From assembly GCA_964634885.1 (NCBI GenBank), contig CAZWLN010000054.1, positions 1 through 32,098 on the forward strand: 32,098 bases of DNA, in the 5' to 3' direction. The translations under genes were made by a program, and so were the position numbers. This document shows, piece after piece, positions 24,584 to 32,098 of the stretch. The notes under the pieces were generated by a model. That model had not been told where the DNA came from. It searched no databases and saw nothing but the letters and a program-made list of their open reading frames with translations. The DNA comes from DAINRZ01 sp964634885 (lineage in GTDB: Bacteria > Bacteroidota > Ignavibacteria > Kapaibacteriales > UBA2268). Position 1 is the first letter of the stretch. Each line of letters starts with the position of its first letter.

Positions 24584-26518
24584 ATGTTGTTGGTCAGTAT
24601 GAGCAGTTCTCTCGATCAGGTAGAACAAAAACTTAAAGTCCTGTATTCGAAAACACCGGCGAACCAGGGCTATTTTATACCTTCTTTGTGGGTCGATCCC
24701 TATCAGTTCCCTGCAGTAAAGCTGGAGATGAATCCTTACCGCTTTCTCCTCGACAAGATCAAAGAAATCAGGGTGCAATCCGGCAACAGGCCTGCAAAAG
24801 TCCGGCCTCAACGGGAACAGATGGTAGTGTACAATATGCTTGCCAGGCTGACAACTGCCTATGATCACGACGGCAATGGTGTCGTTGACATTGGTAAGGT
24901 ACGCTACGGCATGAGGGAAACCGGCACATTTGTCAAGTCGATTGCCCTCCTCCCGTACATTACCTCACTCGGTGTGAATACCATTTACCTGCTTCCTGTT
25001 ACTTCCATCGGCATTGACGGAAGGAAAGGGAACCTGGGGTCTCCTTATGCCATCAAGAACCACTACAAAATCGATGAGAACCTTGCCGAACCTGCCCTGG
25101 ACCTGCCCGTCGAAGTGCAGTTCGCCGCTTTCGTCGAAGCGGCGCATATGTGCGGCATGAAGGTGATTACGGAATTTGTTTTCAGGACTTCCAGCAAGGA
25201 CAGCGACCTGGCCATCGAACATCCCGAATGGTTCTACTGGATCCGATCCTCCGTCCCGGACCGCTCGCCCGGCGTGGACCCCGGGAAGTCGTTCGGCAAT
25301 CCTCTTTTTGACGAAGCAACACTCCTGAAGATCAAGGAAAAAGTGTTGAAAGGAGACTATACCCACCTGCCGGAACCCGATGAAGCCTACCGTAAGATAT
25401 ATACGGATATACCCCACAGGACGGCAAGGATAGAGAACAGGGTCGTCGGCCTTGCAGACAGGGATGTAAAATGCCGCATTCCCGGGGCTTTCTGCGACTG
25501 GCCGCCTGACGACGTGCAGCCTCCCTGGGACGATGTGACATACCTGCGCATGTATGATCACAGAGACTTCAACTATATGGCATATAATACCCTGCGAATG
25601 TACGACGAGAGGCTGGCAAAACCAAAGAACGAAGTAACGGACCTCTGGAAATATATATGTGAGATAATACCCTATTACCAGAAAAATTTTGCCATCGACG
25701 GCGTCATGATCGACATGGGCCATGCCCTGCCGCAGAAACTCAGGGCAGAGATTGTAAGCAAAGCCAGGGTTGTCAACAAGGATTTCATCTTCTGGGAAGA
25801 GAATTTTGTACTGACCCGCAATTCGGTGAAAGAGGGGTACAACGCCGTGGTAGGCTATATGTGGGCTGACCAGCACACCCCGCACAAGCTGAAAGAATTA
25901 GTTGAACTGATGGGGACCGGGCCGGGCGTACCGATACCGTTTTTCCTTACCCCCGAAACCCACAATACTCCAAGGGCTGTCTCAAAGCCCGGCAATCTTA
26001 AGTATTCCATCGTGGCCTGGCTCATCAACAGCTTCCTTCCCGGAGTACTGTTCATACACTCCGGCTACGAACTGGCTGAAACCGTTCCCGTCAATACCGG
26101 ACTGGGCTTCACCCCTGAAGAACAGGCCCTGTTGTCCCAGGAGAAGCTGCCGCTGTTTTCTGTTTCGTCGATGAATTGGGAGAATCCTGATTGTTGGATC
26201 GATTCGCTCAGGCAGGTCAATGAACTCAAAAACCGTTACCTGTCCGGCGAACTTGCTGCCGACCTGACAAGCATTACTGCGCTGAAGTCCTCCTGCAGTT
26301 CAGTTGTGGGATTTACACGCAAAACAAACTTAAAGGGGCGGGATTTTGTACTCATACTCAACATGAACCCTGAAAGGGAGCTTTATTTCTCAATTAAATT
26401 ACCTGAAGATAAAAAGTTCCTGTTTGATATAAATATAAAGAAGAAATTTACGATAATAAATAATGAACTGATATTGGACCTTAAACCGTTTGGGTTTATT
26501 ATCGGTGAATTGTATTAA
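24584..26518 (+). CDS. GlgE-like alpha-amylase superfamily (GH13) protein with altered catalytic motifs
   Basis: The 644-residue protein follows the GlgE-type GH13 order: L-L-P-Y-I-T-S-L-G-V-N-T-I-Y-L-L-P-V near 122-139, G-R-K-G-N-L-G-S-P-Y-A-I near 146-157, E-F-V-F-R-T-S-S then E-H-P-E-W-F-Y-W near 197-219, D-G-V-M-I-D-M-G-H-A-L-P near 372-383 with likely nucleophile Asp377, and F-W-E-E-N-F near 403-408 with acid/base Glu405 or Glu406. The C-terminus (about 565-644) looks like the usual beta domain. The invariant Arg two residues before the nucleophile is Met375, and the region IV H-D-T-P-R reads H-N-T-P-R (Asn461). The N-terminal domain of true GlgE is largely missing. It may act on glycogen or maltose-type sugars, or be a non-catalytic relative. 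Met6 is an alternative start. Confidence 0.82.
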   Translation: MLLVSMSSSLDQVEQKLKVLYSKTPANQGYFIPSLWVDPYQFPAVKLEMNPYRFLLDKIKEIRVQSGNRPAKVRPQREQMVVYNMLARLTTAYDHDGNGVVDIGKVRYGMRETGTFVKSIALLPYITSLGVNTIYLLPVTSIGIDGRKGNLGSPYAIKNHYKIDENLAEPALDLPVEVQFAAFVEAAHMCGMKVITEFVFRTSSKDSDLAIEHPEWFYWIRSSVPDRSPGVDPGKSFGNPLFDEATLLKIKEKVLKGDYTHLPEPDEAYRKIYTDIPHRTARIENRVVGLADRDVKCRIPGAFCDWPPDDVQPPWDDVTYLRMYDHRDFNYMAYNTLRMYDERLAKPKNEVTDLWKYICEIIPYYQKNFAIDGVMIDMGHALPQKLRAEIVSKARVVNKDFIFWEENFVLTRNSVKEGYNAVVGYMWADQHTPHKLKELVELMGTGPGVPIPFFLTPETHNTPRAVSKPGNLKYSIVAWLINSFLPGVLFIHSGYELAETVPVNTGLGFTPEEQALLSQEKLPLFSVSSMNWENPDCWIDSLRQVNELKNRYLSGELAADLTSITALKSSCSSVVGFTRKTNLKGRDFVLILNMNPERELYFSIKLPEDKKFLFDINIKKKFTIINNELILDLKPFGFIIGELY

Positions 26519-26539
26519 CAAAGAGAATGAAAGAAAGTT

Positions 26540-27232
26540 ATGAATAGAGATCCGAAGCAATTGCAGGAAATACGGACACAGGTGGCATGGAAACTACTGG
26601 ACGGGCCCGAATTTCTCAAACCCCTGCACAAAGTTGATGAAAACGGCTGGCTGGAGCCTGTACTGCTCATACGGGACTACAATGACAATACCGGTACAAA
26701 GCTGTCTTCCTATTCCATATATGTGGACAATACCCTGAACAGGAACAGCAAGTTCCTTAAACCGATTGCCAGGATGGCATCCTGGGACAAAGTAAGCGAG
26801 GACGTCAGTGCTAAGTCTTACAAGCTTCCGCGGGTGGACATTGTCCAGCATGAATTGACCGACATCGAACAGAATAGCATCCATACACTGCTCGTCGAGC
26901 TCGACAAAAGTATTTCCGACATTGAATACCGTCCCGACGGGCTTTTCTTAGACAGCGGCAACCCGGCAAGGCCCCTGAATTCCCTGTTTAACAATTCTGT
27001 CAGCCTGAAGAGAACCAGCCTGGACCAGACGATTGAGTTCAACCTGTCGGCAATGCAGAACAGCCTTAATGTCGAAAACAATACGAAGGACATAATAATG
27101 TATATTCGTAAAATTTGCCGCAGGCCGATGGATATCAATTACCGGGAAGCATACAGGACCAATCCCTTCAGTCTCTTCGACCATGAAGGCGCATGGTATT
27201 ACAGGCCTCATACGATACTGAAAGACAAGTAG
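26540..27232 (+). CDS. Conserved-looking protein of unknown function, downstream of the GlgE-like gene
   Basis: The 230-residue soluble protein has no signal peptide or membrane segment and no motif that I can assign. It starts 21 bases after the GlgE-like gene on the same strand, so co-transcription is likely, and a role with that enzyme is an inference from position only. It is hydrophilic with many Asn, Asp and Arg. Notable stretches are W-L-E-P-V-L-L-I-R-D-Y near 37-47 and Y-R-T-N-P-F-S-L-F near 205-213. The last third has a paired-Arg segment (K-I-C-R-R-P) with one Cys. Codon use and length indicate a real gene. Confidence 0.75.
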   Translation: MNRDPKQLQEIRTQVAWKLLDGPEFLKPLHKVDENGWLEPVLLIRDYNDNTGTKLSSYSIYVDNTLNRNSKFLKPIARMASWDKVSEDVSAKSYKLPRVDIVQHELTDIEQNSIHTLLVELDKSISDIEYRPDGLFLDSGNPARPLNSLFNNSVSLKRTSLDQTIEFNLSAMQNSLNVENNTKDIIMYIRKICRRPMDINYREAYRTNPFSLFDHEGAWYYRPHTILKDK

Positions 27233-27531
27233 GGTTTCGCAGCCGCGGGTTTCAGGCGGGCAATGAAACAGGAAGATGCAATTTCCCTGTGGCAGCGGCG
27301 ATAATTGATTGCCACAAAGACACTCAGGAAAACTTCATGTGATCGATTCGGCTGACGACTTGTGAGTACAGGACCGGCGCGAGGTCATTATTAGTGTTTT
27401 GTAATAAATTAATTTAAAATAATATGACTGGCAATTAAAATTTTCGTAATTTATAAGTATAATGGTGAAAATTTTTGGTATGTATAAGTAATATACACAA
27501 GGTAAGTATATTTTTAATATGAAGGCGTTCT
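27233..27531. other. Intergenic region before hisC
   Basis: About 300 bases without a supported gene. The first half is of mixed composition. The second half (27390-27530) is strongly AT-rich and probably contains the hisC promoter, for example around ATAATGG 27460-27466, but no pair of promoter boxes is convincing. No hairpin terminator was found by eye. Confidence 0.5.
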
Positions 27532-28617
27532 ATGATTACAGTTCCTCAAAACATTATCGATCTGCAACCTTATATCCCTGGTAAACCCATCTCCGAAGTT
27601 CAAAAGGAATTCGGACTTAGTAAAATTGTAAAATTAGCTTCTAATGAGAATCCGCTTGGTACTTCACCACTTGCACTCCAGGCATTGATGAATTCGACGA
27701 CAAAACTGAGCAGGTATCCCAATGTCGGAAGCATCGAACTGAGAGAGAAACTCCGCCTGGTGTTCGGCATTAAGATTGACAAAATCATCACAGGAAGCGG
27801 TTCCGAAGGCATTCTGTCCAATATAATGCGTACAATCCTGTTCCCCGATGAAAACATTGTTTCCAGCGAGGGTACCTTCATCGGGTTCTATGTCCTCGGC
27901 AACGCCGTCGGTACTGAAATGAGGCTTGCGCCGCAGAAAGAATACCGCTATGATCTCGACGCCATTGCCGACAGGATCGACTCTAAGACAAAAATGGTTT
28001 ATATTGCCAACCCGAATAACCCGACCGGAACATTTATCAAAAGAGAACAATTCGAAGCCTTCATGAAGGTTGTACCTTCCAACTGCCTCGTTGTAATGGA
28101 CGAGGCCTATTACGAATACGCCTGTGTCAATCCGGATTACCCCAACTCGCTTGACTACGACTACGACAACGTTTTTACGCTCAGGACTTTCTCCAAGGCC
28201 TACGGCCTGGCTGGAATAAGGATTGGATACGGTTTCGGCGATAGTGAACTCGTGGCCAACCTGCTCAAATCAAAACTGCCCTTCGAGCCGAGCATTTCTG
28301 CCCAGGATGCGGGTATTGCCGCCCTCGACGACAAACAGTTCCTGCAGTACCACCTTATTATGAACGAAACCGGCAAAGCCTATCTATACCAGGTCTTCGA
28401 TGAATTGGGGCTGAACTATGTCAAATCAGATGCAAATTTTGTGATGCTGGATATGGGTACACCCGAGACTGTTAAGAAGGTTGCCGACAAACTCCTCAGC
28501 CAGGGTGTAATCGTAAGGCCGCTTCCTGCCTTCGGCCTTCCACACTGCATCAGGGTAACGGTGGGACTACCCGAAGAAAATGAGATATTTGCCGATGCAC
28601 TGAAGAAATCATTGTAA
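27532..28617 (+). CDS. hisC: Histidinol-phosphate aminotransferase
   Basis: The 361-residue PLP enzyme (fold type I) converts imidazole acetol phosphate to histidinol phosphate, using glutamate. Motifs: L-A-S-N-E-N-P-L-G at 35-43, Y-P-N near 62, G-S-G-S-E near 88, A-N-P-N-N-P-T-G at 159-166, V-M-D-E-A-Y-Y-E near 188-195, and the Schiff-base Lys222 in T-F-S-K-A-Y-G-L-A-G-I-R-I-G-Y. A C-terminal Arg in I-R-V-T-V-G binds the substrate carboxylate or phosphate in this family. Some HisC-like enzymes act on aromatic keto acids; without other his genes nearby the exact substrate is not fixed. The gene precedes murF by 34 bases. Confidence 0.9.
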   Translation: MITVPQNIIDLQPYIPGKPISEVQKEFGLSKIVKLASNENPLGTSPLALQALMNSTTKLSRYPNVGSIELREKLRLVFGIKIDKIITGSGSEGILSNIMRTILFPDENIVSSEGTFIGFYVLGNAVGTEMRLAPQKEYRYDLDAIADRIDSKTKMVYIANPNNPTGTFIKREQFEAFMKVVPSNCLVVMDEAYYEYACVNPDYPNSLDYDYDNVFTLRTFSKAYGLAGIRIGYGFGDSELVANLLKSKLPFEPSISAQDAGIAALDDKQFLQYHLIMNETGKAYLYQVFDELGLNYVKSDANFVMLDMGTPETVKKVADKLLSQGVIVRPLPAFGLPHCIRVTVGLPEENEIFADALKKSL

Positions 28618-28651
28618 TTTTTTTTCATTAATCCATTAATCGGGTATTCGA

Positions 28652-30076
28652 ATGTTAGGCAACGACACTGGCTTCAATTATATAGATTTAAAGACTCTTT
28701 TCGGTATTAATAATCTCGTCAATATCCACTATGAGTGGATTTGCAGCGGTGTTTCGACAGACACACGTACCTTAAGCGACGGGGACTTGTTTATTGCCCT
28801 GGAAGGCGAAAACTCCGACGGGCACGACAGGGTAGCCGAAGCTTTCATCGGCAGCGCTGCCGCCGCCATCGTTAACAGAAGCTGGTACGAAGCGAACACG
28901 CAGTTCGCCGAAGACATGCCACTGGTTCTTGTAGAGGATACTCTTACAGCGCTTGGCGACCTGGCAAATTTCCACAGGCGCAAGTTCGACATCCCGATCA
29001 TTGCTGTCGGTGGTTCCAACGGTAAAACCACGACAAAGGACATGACCTCCCACGTCCTTTCAGGTAAATTCAATGTGTTGAAGACTTACGGGAACTACAA
29101 CAACCGTATCGGTGTACCTCTGATGCTGCTGCAACTCAGCTACGAGATGAATGCTGCCGTCCTGGAAATGGGTACCAATGAACCCGGCGAGATGCAGATA
29201 CTGTCGAGGATTGTCGAGCCTACACACGGAATAATTACAAACATCGGCAGGGAACATCTCGAGAAACTGATTGACCTCGACGGCGTCGAACTCGAAGAAA
29301 CATCCCTGTTCGCCTATCTTCAGAAGCACGGAGGCACCTGCCTGATCAATATGGACGACGAGAGGCTCAGGAAATACTGCATGGTGGTAAGCAACAGGTT
29401 TACATTCGGCCAGGCAGGTGAAACAGGTTCTGCCGGCAATGACCTTAAAGCGTCGGTTATACTGAACGGCAGCCTGAACCCGAGAATTGATTTCGAATAC
29501 AAAGGCCGGGCTTCGTCTGCTTCCATGAAGACAGCAGGCTACAGCACCGGGTTGAATGCCCTGGCAGCATTGGCTGTCGGCCTTGCATTCGGTATGACGC
29601 CCGAAGAGATAATTCCAAGGCTCGAAAGCTTCGAATTTATAAAAACCCGCGGCTATGCCCGGATGATGATTGACAGCGCATCCGGCGTTACATTAATCAA
29701 CGACTGTTACAACGCCAACCCTGACTCGATGGAGTCGGCAATTAATACTCTTAAGATTGCCGGTACACCGGGCAGGAAATTTGCTGCGCTCGGAGATATG
29801 CTGGAACTGGGGGAGAGTTCCCTGGCAGAGCATATTGCTATTGTAAAGAAAGCGCAGGCAGTGGCAGACGAATTGTTCCTGTTCGGCCCCACCATGAAAG
29901 AAGCACTGGAAAAAGCCGGCAACCCTTCTGTCAGGCATTACGCCAACAAGCAGGAGATGGCAGCAGAGGTCATTGGCCGGCTGCAGGAAGGCGATGTCCT
30001 GCTGGTCAAAGGTTCCAGGGGAATGCGCATGGAGGAAATAGTCGAAGCTTTCTACAAGAAATTCAACGGTGAATAG
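28652..30076 (+). CDS. murF: UDP-N-acetylmuramoyl-tripeptide--D-alanyl-D-alanine ligase
   Basis: The 474-residue protein has the three domains of MurF. An N-terminal UDP-binding part includes S-T-D-T-R (35-39). The ATPase core has G-G-S-N-G-K-T-T-T-K at 120-129 (Lys125), N-Y-N-N-R-I-G near 149 and the E-M-G-T-N-E-P-G-E motif near 170. The C-terminal part has D-C-Y-N-A-N-P-D-S-M near 351-360, G-D-M-L-E-L-G near 380 and G-S-R-G-M-R-M near the end. It adds D-Ala-D-Ala to the UDP-MurNAc tripeptide in the cytoplasm, the last soluble step of peptidoglycan precursor synthesis. It lies alone rather than in a mur-fts cluster; hisC precedes it and a flippase gene follows at 187 bases. Confidence 0.95.
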   Translation: MLGNDTGFNYIDLKTLFGINNLVNIHYEWICSGVSTDTRTLSDGDLFIALEGENSDGHDRVAEAFIGSAAAAIVNRSWYEANTQFAEDMPLVLVEDTLTALGDLANFHRRKFDIPIIAVGGSNGKTTTKDMTSHVLSGKFNVLKTYGNYNNRIGVPLMLLQLSYEMNAAVLEMGTNEPGEMQILSRIVEPTHGIITNIGREHLEKLIDLDGVELEETSLFAYLQKHGGTCLINMDDERLRKYCMVVSNRFTFGQAGETGSAGNDLKASVILNGSLNPRIDFEYKGRASSASMKTAGYSTGLNALAALAVGLAFGMTPEEIIPRLESFEFIKTRGYARMMIDSASGVTLINDCYNANPDSMESAINTLKIAGTPGRKFAALGDMLELGESSLAEHIAIVKKAQAVADELFLFGPTMKEALEKAGNPSVRHYANKQEMAAEVIGRLQEGDVLLVKGSRGMRMEEIVEAFYKKFNGE

Positions 30077-30263
30077 ACAGCATTTCTTCAGGGTGCTTCT
30101 CGTTCATTGTTAACTCAGTCAGCGGTATGTAGCATCTTCGATTATAACTGACTAAGCTGCATTCTTGCCTTATGAGTTATCAACACCGAAAAATTTCCTT
30201 TTTCTGCTAAGCTACTTAATGGTAATTTTGTAGCCGTATGAATGAGTATGTAAGATATTGCAG

Positions 30264-31727
30264 ATGAGAAACAAACTACGCAGCCTTGCGTCTGATACCG
30301 CTATCTATGGAATGGCGACCATTGTCAGCAGGTTCCTTACATTCATGCTGACACCACTGTACACAAACTATATGTTACAGGCCGACGTCGGGGACATGAT
30401 CAACCTGAATGCACTGATACCTTTCCTTAACATTGTCTATTCTTTCGGGATGGAAGCGTCGTTTTTCCGCTTCTACAAACAGAATGACTTCATCGACTCG
30501 CAGAAAGTCTTTACCCATTCATTCATTGTAATTGGCATAATCAGTTTTTTTGTGTCCTTAACGATTTTCTTTTCGTCCGATTTCCTTGCAAGCTTCCTTA
30601 CAAGCAATCCGAACGGGTCCTATTACATAAAACTGCTTTCCGTCGTCCCGTTCCTGGACTCGCTGCTGATTGTCCCGTTCTCGCTAATGCGTATGAAAAG
30701 GAAAGTCCGGAAATTCGCATTGTACAAGCTGATGCAGGTAATCATCGCCGTAGGTTTCAACATAGTGTTTGTGGTACTAATGGGCAAAGGCATTGCCGGC
30801 GTGTTCTGGTCTCTTCTGATTGCAAGCGCTTTCGCTTTCCTGATCTGTTTGCCTGAGATTGTCCGCTATCTGCGCTTCGAGCTTGACTGGCCCCTGTTGA
30901 AGCAGATGCTTCGATTCGGTGTCCCGACGATACCGGCAAGTTTTTCTTCGATGGTGCTGCAGGTGGCAGACAAACCGATTATGAAAGCAATGGCCAACTC
31001 CGAGACTCTTGCCGTTTACGGCATCAATTATAAGCTTGGAATACCGATGATGATGCTCGTTACCATGTTCGAGTATGCATGGAAGCCGTTCTATCTTACC
31101 CACTATGAAGATGCTGACGCAAAGCCCCTTTTTGCCAGGGTACTGACCTATTTCACTTTACTGAGTTCGATTGTGTTCCTGACAATGTCGTTATTTATCT
31201 CAGACATTGTTGATCTGCCTTTTTTTGGTAAAAAGTTCATCGAGCCTTCCTATTGGAAAGGCCTGGGAATCATCCCGATTATCCTTGCCGGCTACTACTT
31301 TAACGGTGTCTTTACCAATTTCGCAGCAGGTTTCTATATCAGGAAAAAGACCGATTACCTGCCCTTGGTTGTTGGCGCCGGAGCAGCGCTGAACATTGCA
31401 ATGAATATTCTGCTCATTCCTTCTACGGGCATCTGGGGTGCAGCCTGGGCTACCTTTGCTGCCTATTTCCTTAACGCTGTCCTGTTGTACTATTTTGCCA
31501 ACAGGATATATCCCCTTCCTTATGAATGGAAGAGGGTTTTCATTATCATCGGCTCTACGCTTGCTGTTTACTTCTCCGCCGATTACATCCTGCAATTCTT
31601 TGACGGCTACAACGCTTTGCTCATTAAAACCGCTGCCATTGCTGTTTTCTTTTTCCTGCTCCAGGCTTTGGGATTTTTCATACCGAGCGAGATAAGGTCG
31701 ATCAAAAAACTCTTTTCACGCCATTAA
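30264..31727 (+). CDS. Polysaccharide/oligosaccharide flippase of the MOP superfamily (Wzx-like)
   Basis: Starting at ATG 30264 gives 487 residues; a TTG two codons upstream is the only alternative. There are about 12-14 hydrophobic segments along the whole length, with a basic N-terminus (M-R-N-K-L-R) and basic C-terminus. The N-terminal A-I-Y-G-M-A-T-I-V-S-R-F-L-T-F-M-L-T-P-L-Y pattern is typical of Wzx/RfbX O-unit flippases. Such proteins move lipid-linked sugar units across the inner membrane. Position after murF hints at cell envelope work, but the substrate (O-antigen, capsule or lipid II) cannot be told; MurJ is a distant relative and less likely. Confidence 0.88.
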   Translation: MRNKLRSLASDTAIYGMATIVSRFLTFMLTPLYTNYMLQADVGDMINLNALIPFLNIVYSFGMEASFFRFYKQNDFIDSQKVFTHSFIVIGIISFFVSLTIFFSSDFLASFLTSNPNGSYYIKLLSVVPFLDSLLIVPFSLMRMKRKVRKFALYKLMQVIIAVGFNIVFVVLMGKGIAGVFWSLLIASAFAFLICLPEIVRYLRFELDWPLLKQMLRFGVPTIPASFSSMVLQVADKPIMKAMANSETLAVYGINYKLGIPMMMLVTMFEYAWKPFYLTHYEDADAKPLFARVLTYFTLLSSIVFLTMSLFISDIVDLPFFGKKFIEPSYWKGLGIIPIILAGYYFNGVFTNFAAGFYIRKKTDYLPLVVGAGAALNIAMNILLIPSTGIWGAAWATFAAYFLNAVLLYYFANRIYPLPYEWKRVFIIIGSTLAVYFSADYILQFFDGYNALLIKTAAIAVFFFLLQALGFFIPSEIRSIKKLFSRH

Positions 31728-31829
31728 TAATACTGACCGGCAAGGCCTCTGTTCAGACAGGGTACAATTTTACCCCATGCCCTGCGCCGTTCCTGTTTGA
31801 GATCTGACCGGCACAGAATCCGGAATAAA

Positions 31830-31940
31830 AAAAAAGTGGGAGTCACCCTGAGATTCTCCGGGGGTAGCGGGGACAACTCATTGGACTCCCTGGCAAACTC
31901 AAGTACTTCCGTGTAGGTGAGTTTGCATTTTTGATATTTT
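31830..31940 (+). ncRNA. Candidate structured RNA of unknown class
   Basis: A closing stem pairs GGGAGTC (31838-31844) with GACTCCC (31884-31890). It encloses a small stem CCCTG/CGGGG (31846-31850 with 31859-31863) and a G-rich internal segment. A second hairpin with perfect 9-bp arms follows at once and ends in ATTTTT. An A9 run precedes the closing stem; on the minus strand the same stem would be followed by T9, so orientation is uncertain. It does not match riboswitch, 6S, SRP, RNase P or tmRNA cores that I know. Confidence 0.45.
31893..31940 (+). terminator. Rho-independent terminator-like hairpin
   Basis: GCAAACTCA (31893-31901) pairs perfectly with TGAGTTTGC (31918-31926), with a 16-base loop, followed by ATTTTTGATATTTT. 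It could end the candidate RNA, or the transcript from the flippase gene about 165 bases upstream. Confidence 0.65.
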
Positions 31941-31950
31941 CGTCCTTTTC

Positions 31951-31978
31951 TTTAACTTAATTTAATCTTTAAGTTAAA
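31951..31978. repeat. AT-only perfect inverted repeat
   Basis: TTTAACTTAA (31951-31960) and TTAAGTTAAA (31969-31978) are perfect 10-bp arms around an 8-base spacer. The position, about 80 bases upstream of the partial ORF at 32059, would suit a regulator-binding site, but no regulator can be named. Confidence 0.5.
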
Positions 31979-32058
31979 TTTAATATTCGCAGATGAGATT
32001 TACAAGGTTTATGCCAAACTATTTTAAGAAATTTTAAATTATTGATATTAAAAGAATT

Positions 32059-32098
32059 ATGAGCGACGGTGCAAATGGCCTTGATTTTCCCCAATCCG
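32059..32098 (+). CDS. Possible start of the next gene, cut by the window end
   Basis: An ATG after the purine-rich AAAAGAATT opens a frame M-S-D-G-A-N-G-L-D-F-P-Q-S that runs to the window edge. Composition changes from AT-rich leader to ordinary coding-like sequence at this ATG, which supports a gene start. Thirteen residues are too few to assign a family. Confidence 0.4.
   Translation, partial: MSDGANGLDFPQS

Larger units (their letters stand above)
31728..32058. other. Gene-poor right-end intergenic region
   Basis: About 330 bases lie between the flippase and the next partial ORF. The region contains a candidate structured RNA with a terminator-like hairpin (31838-31940), a 10-bp perfect inverted repeat (31951-31978) and AT-rich sequence. 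The phrase CTGACCGGCA occurs twice (near 31734 and 31804). No ORF of credible coding character was found. Confidence 0.6.

Noticed and set aside
31838..31890. TPP riboswitch suggested by CCCTGAGATT
   Set aside because: Only CTGAGA matches; the conserved second half (ACCTGAT...AATxCCAGCG) is absent and no thiamine gene is nearby.

Overview
The window looks like chromosome from a bacterium of the Bacteroidota/Chlorobiota/Ignavibacteriota/Kapabacteria group. The main evidence is three proteins with a C-terminal type IX secretion (T9SS) sorting domain ending in K-V-R or I-V-R. Supporting signs are a Bacteroidota-style lipoprotein, histidine kinases with the K-D-K-F-F-S-I-I-x-H-D core typical of that group, and generally weak Shine-Dalgarno sites. 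No rRNA, tRNA, CRISPR array, transposase or phage gene was seen.

Layout. 1-2388: a direct tandem duplication of a secreted T9SS-sorted protein gene, embedded in about ten short imperfect palindromes. 2389-5576 (minus): AlkD-like DNA repair protein, lipoprotein, an 8-TM membrane protein with an internal duplication, and an isochorismatase-fold hydrolase. 5787-6847: two small ORFs that look like diverged copies of one unit, then an array of palindromes and ATTCGTAATT-type repeats. 6848-9033 (minus): an orphan nuoJ-nuoK pair behind a response regulator-PP2C phosphatase. 9158-9916: methyltransferase. 9956-16055 (minus): membrane histidine kinase, RNase H-like protein, and a 1372-residue PocR plus seven-PAS histidine kinase. 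16268-20363 (minus): tRNA-dihydrouridine synthase and a large T9SS-secreted subtilase.

20509-24164 (plus): dnaX with an A10 slippage site that would join a 386-residue gamma-like product to a tau-type C-terminus; then a Bcp peroxiredoxin with a TTG start; then TatD nuclease fused in frame to a signal-peptide-bearing beta-barrel-like domain, with a possible internal start. 24146-24409 (minus): a stand-alone TfoX C-terminal domain. 24584-27232: a GlgE-like GH13 protein with altered catalytic motifs and an unknown partner. 27532-31727: hisC, murF and a polysaccharide flippase. 31728-32098: a candidate structured RNA with a terminator, and the first codons of another gene.

Most genes are housekeeping. 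The points most worth following are the dnaX recoding site, the TatD-barrel fusion whose end doubles as a signal peptide, the T9SS gene pair with identical ends and a divergent centre, the degenerate GlgE-like enzyme, the duplicated small ORF unit, and the structured RNA near the right end.
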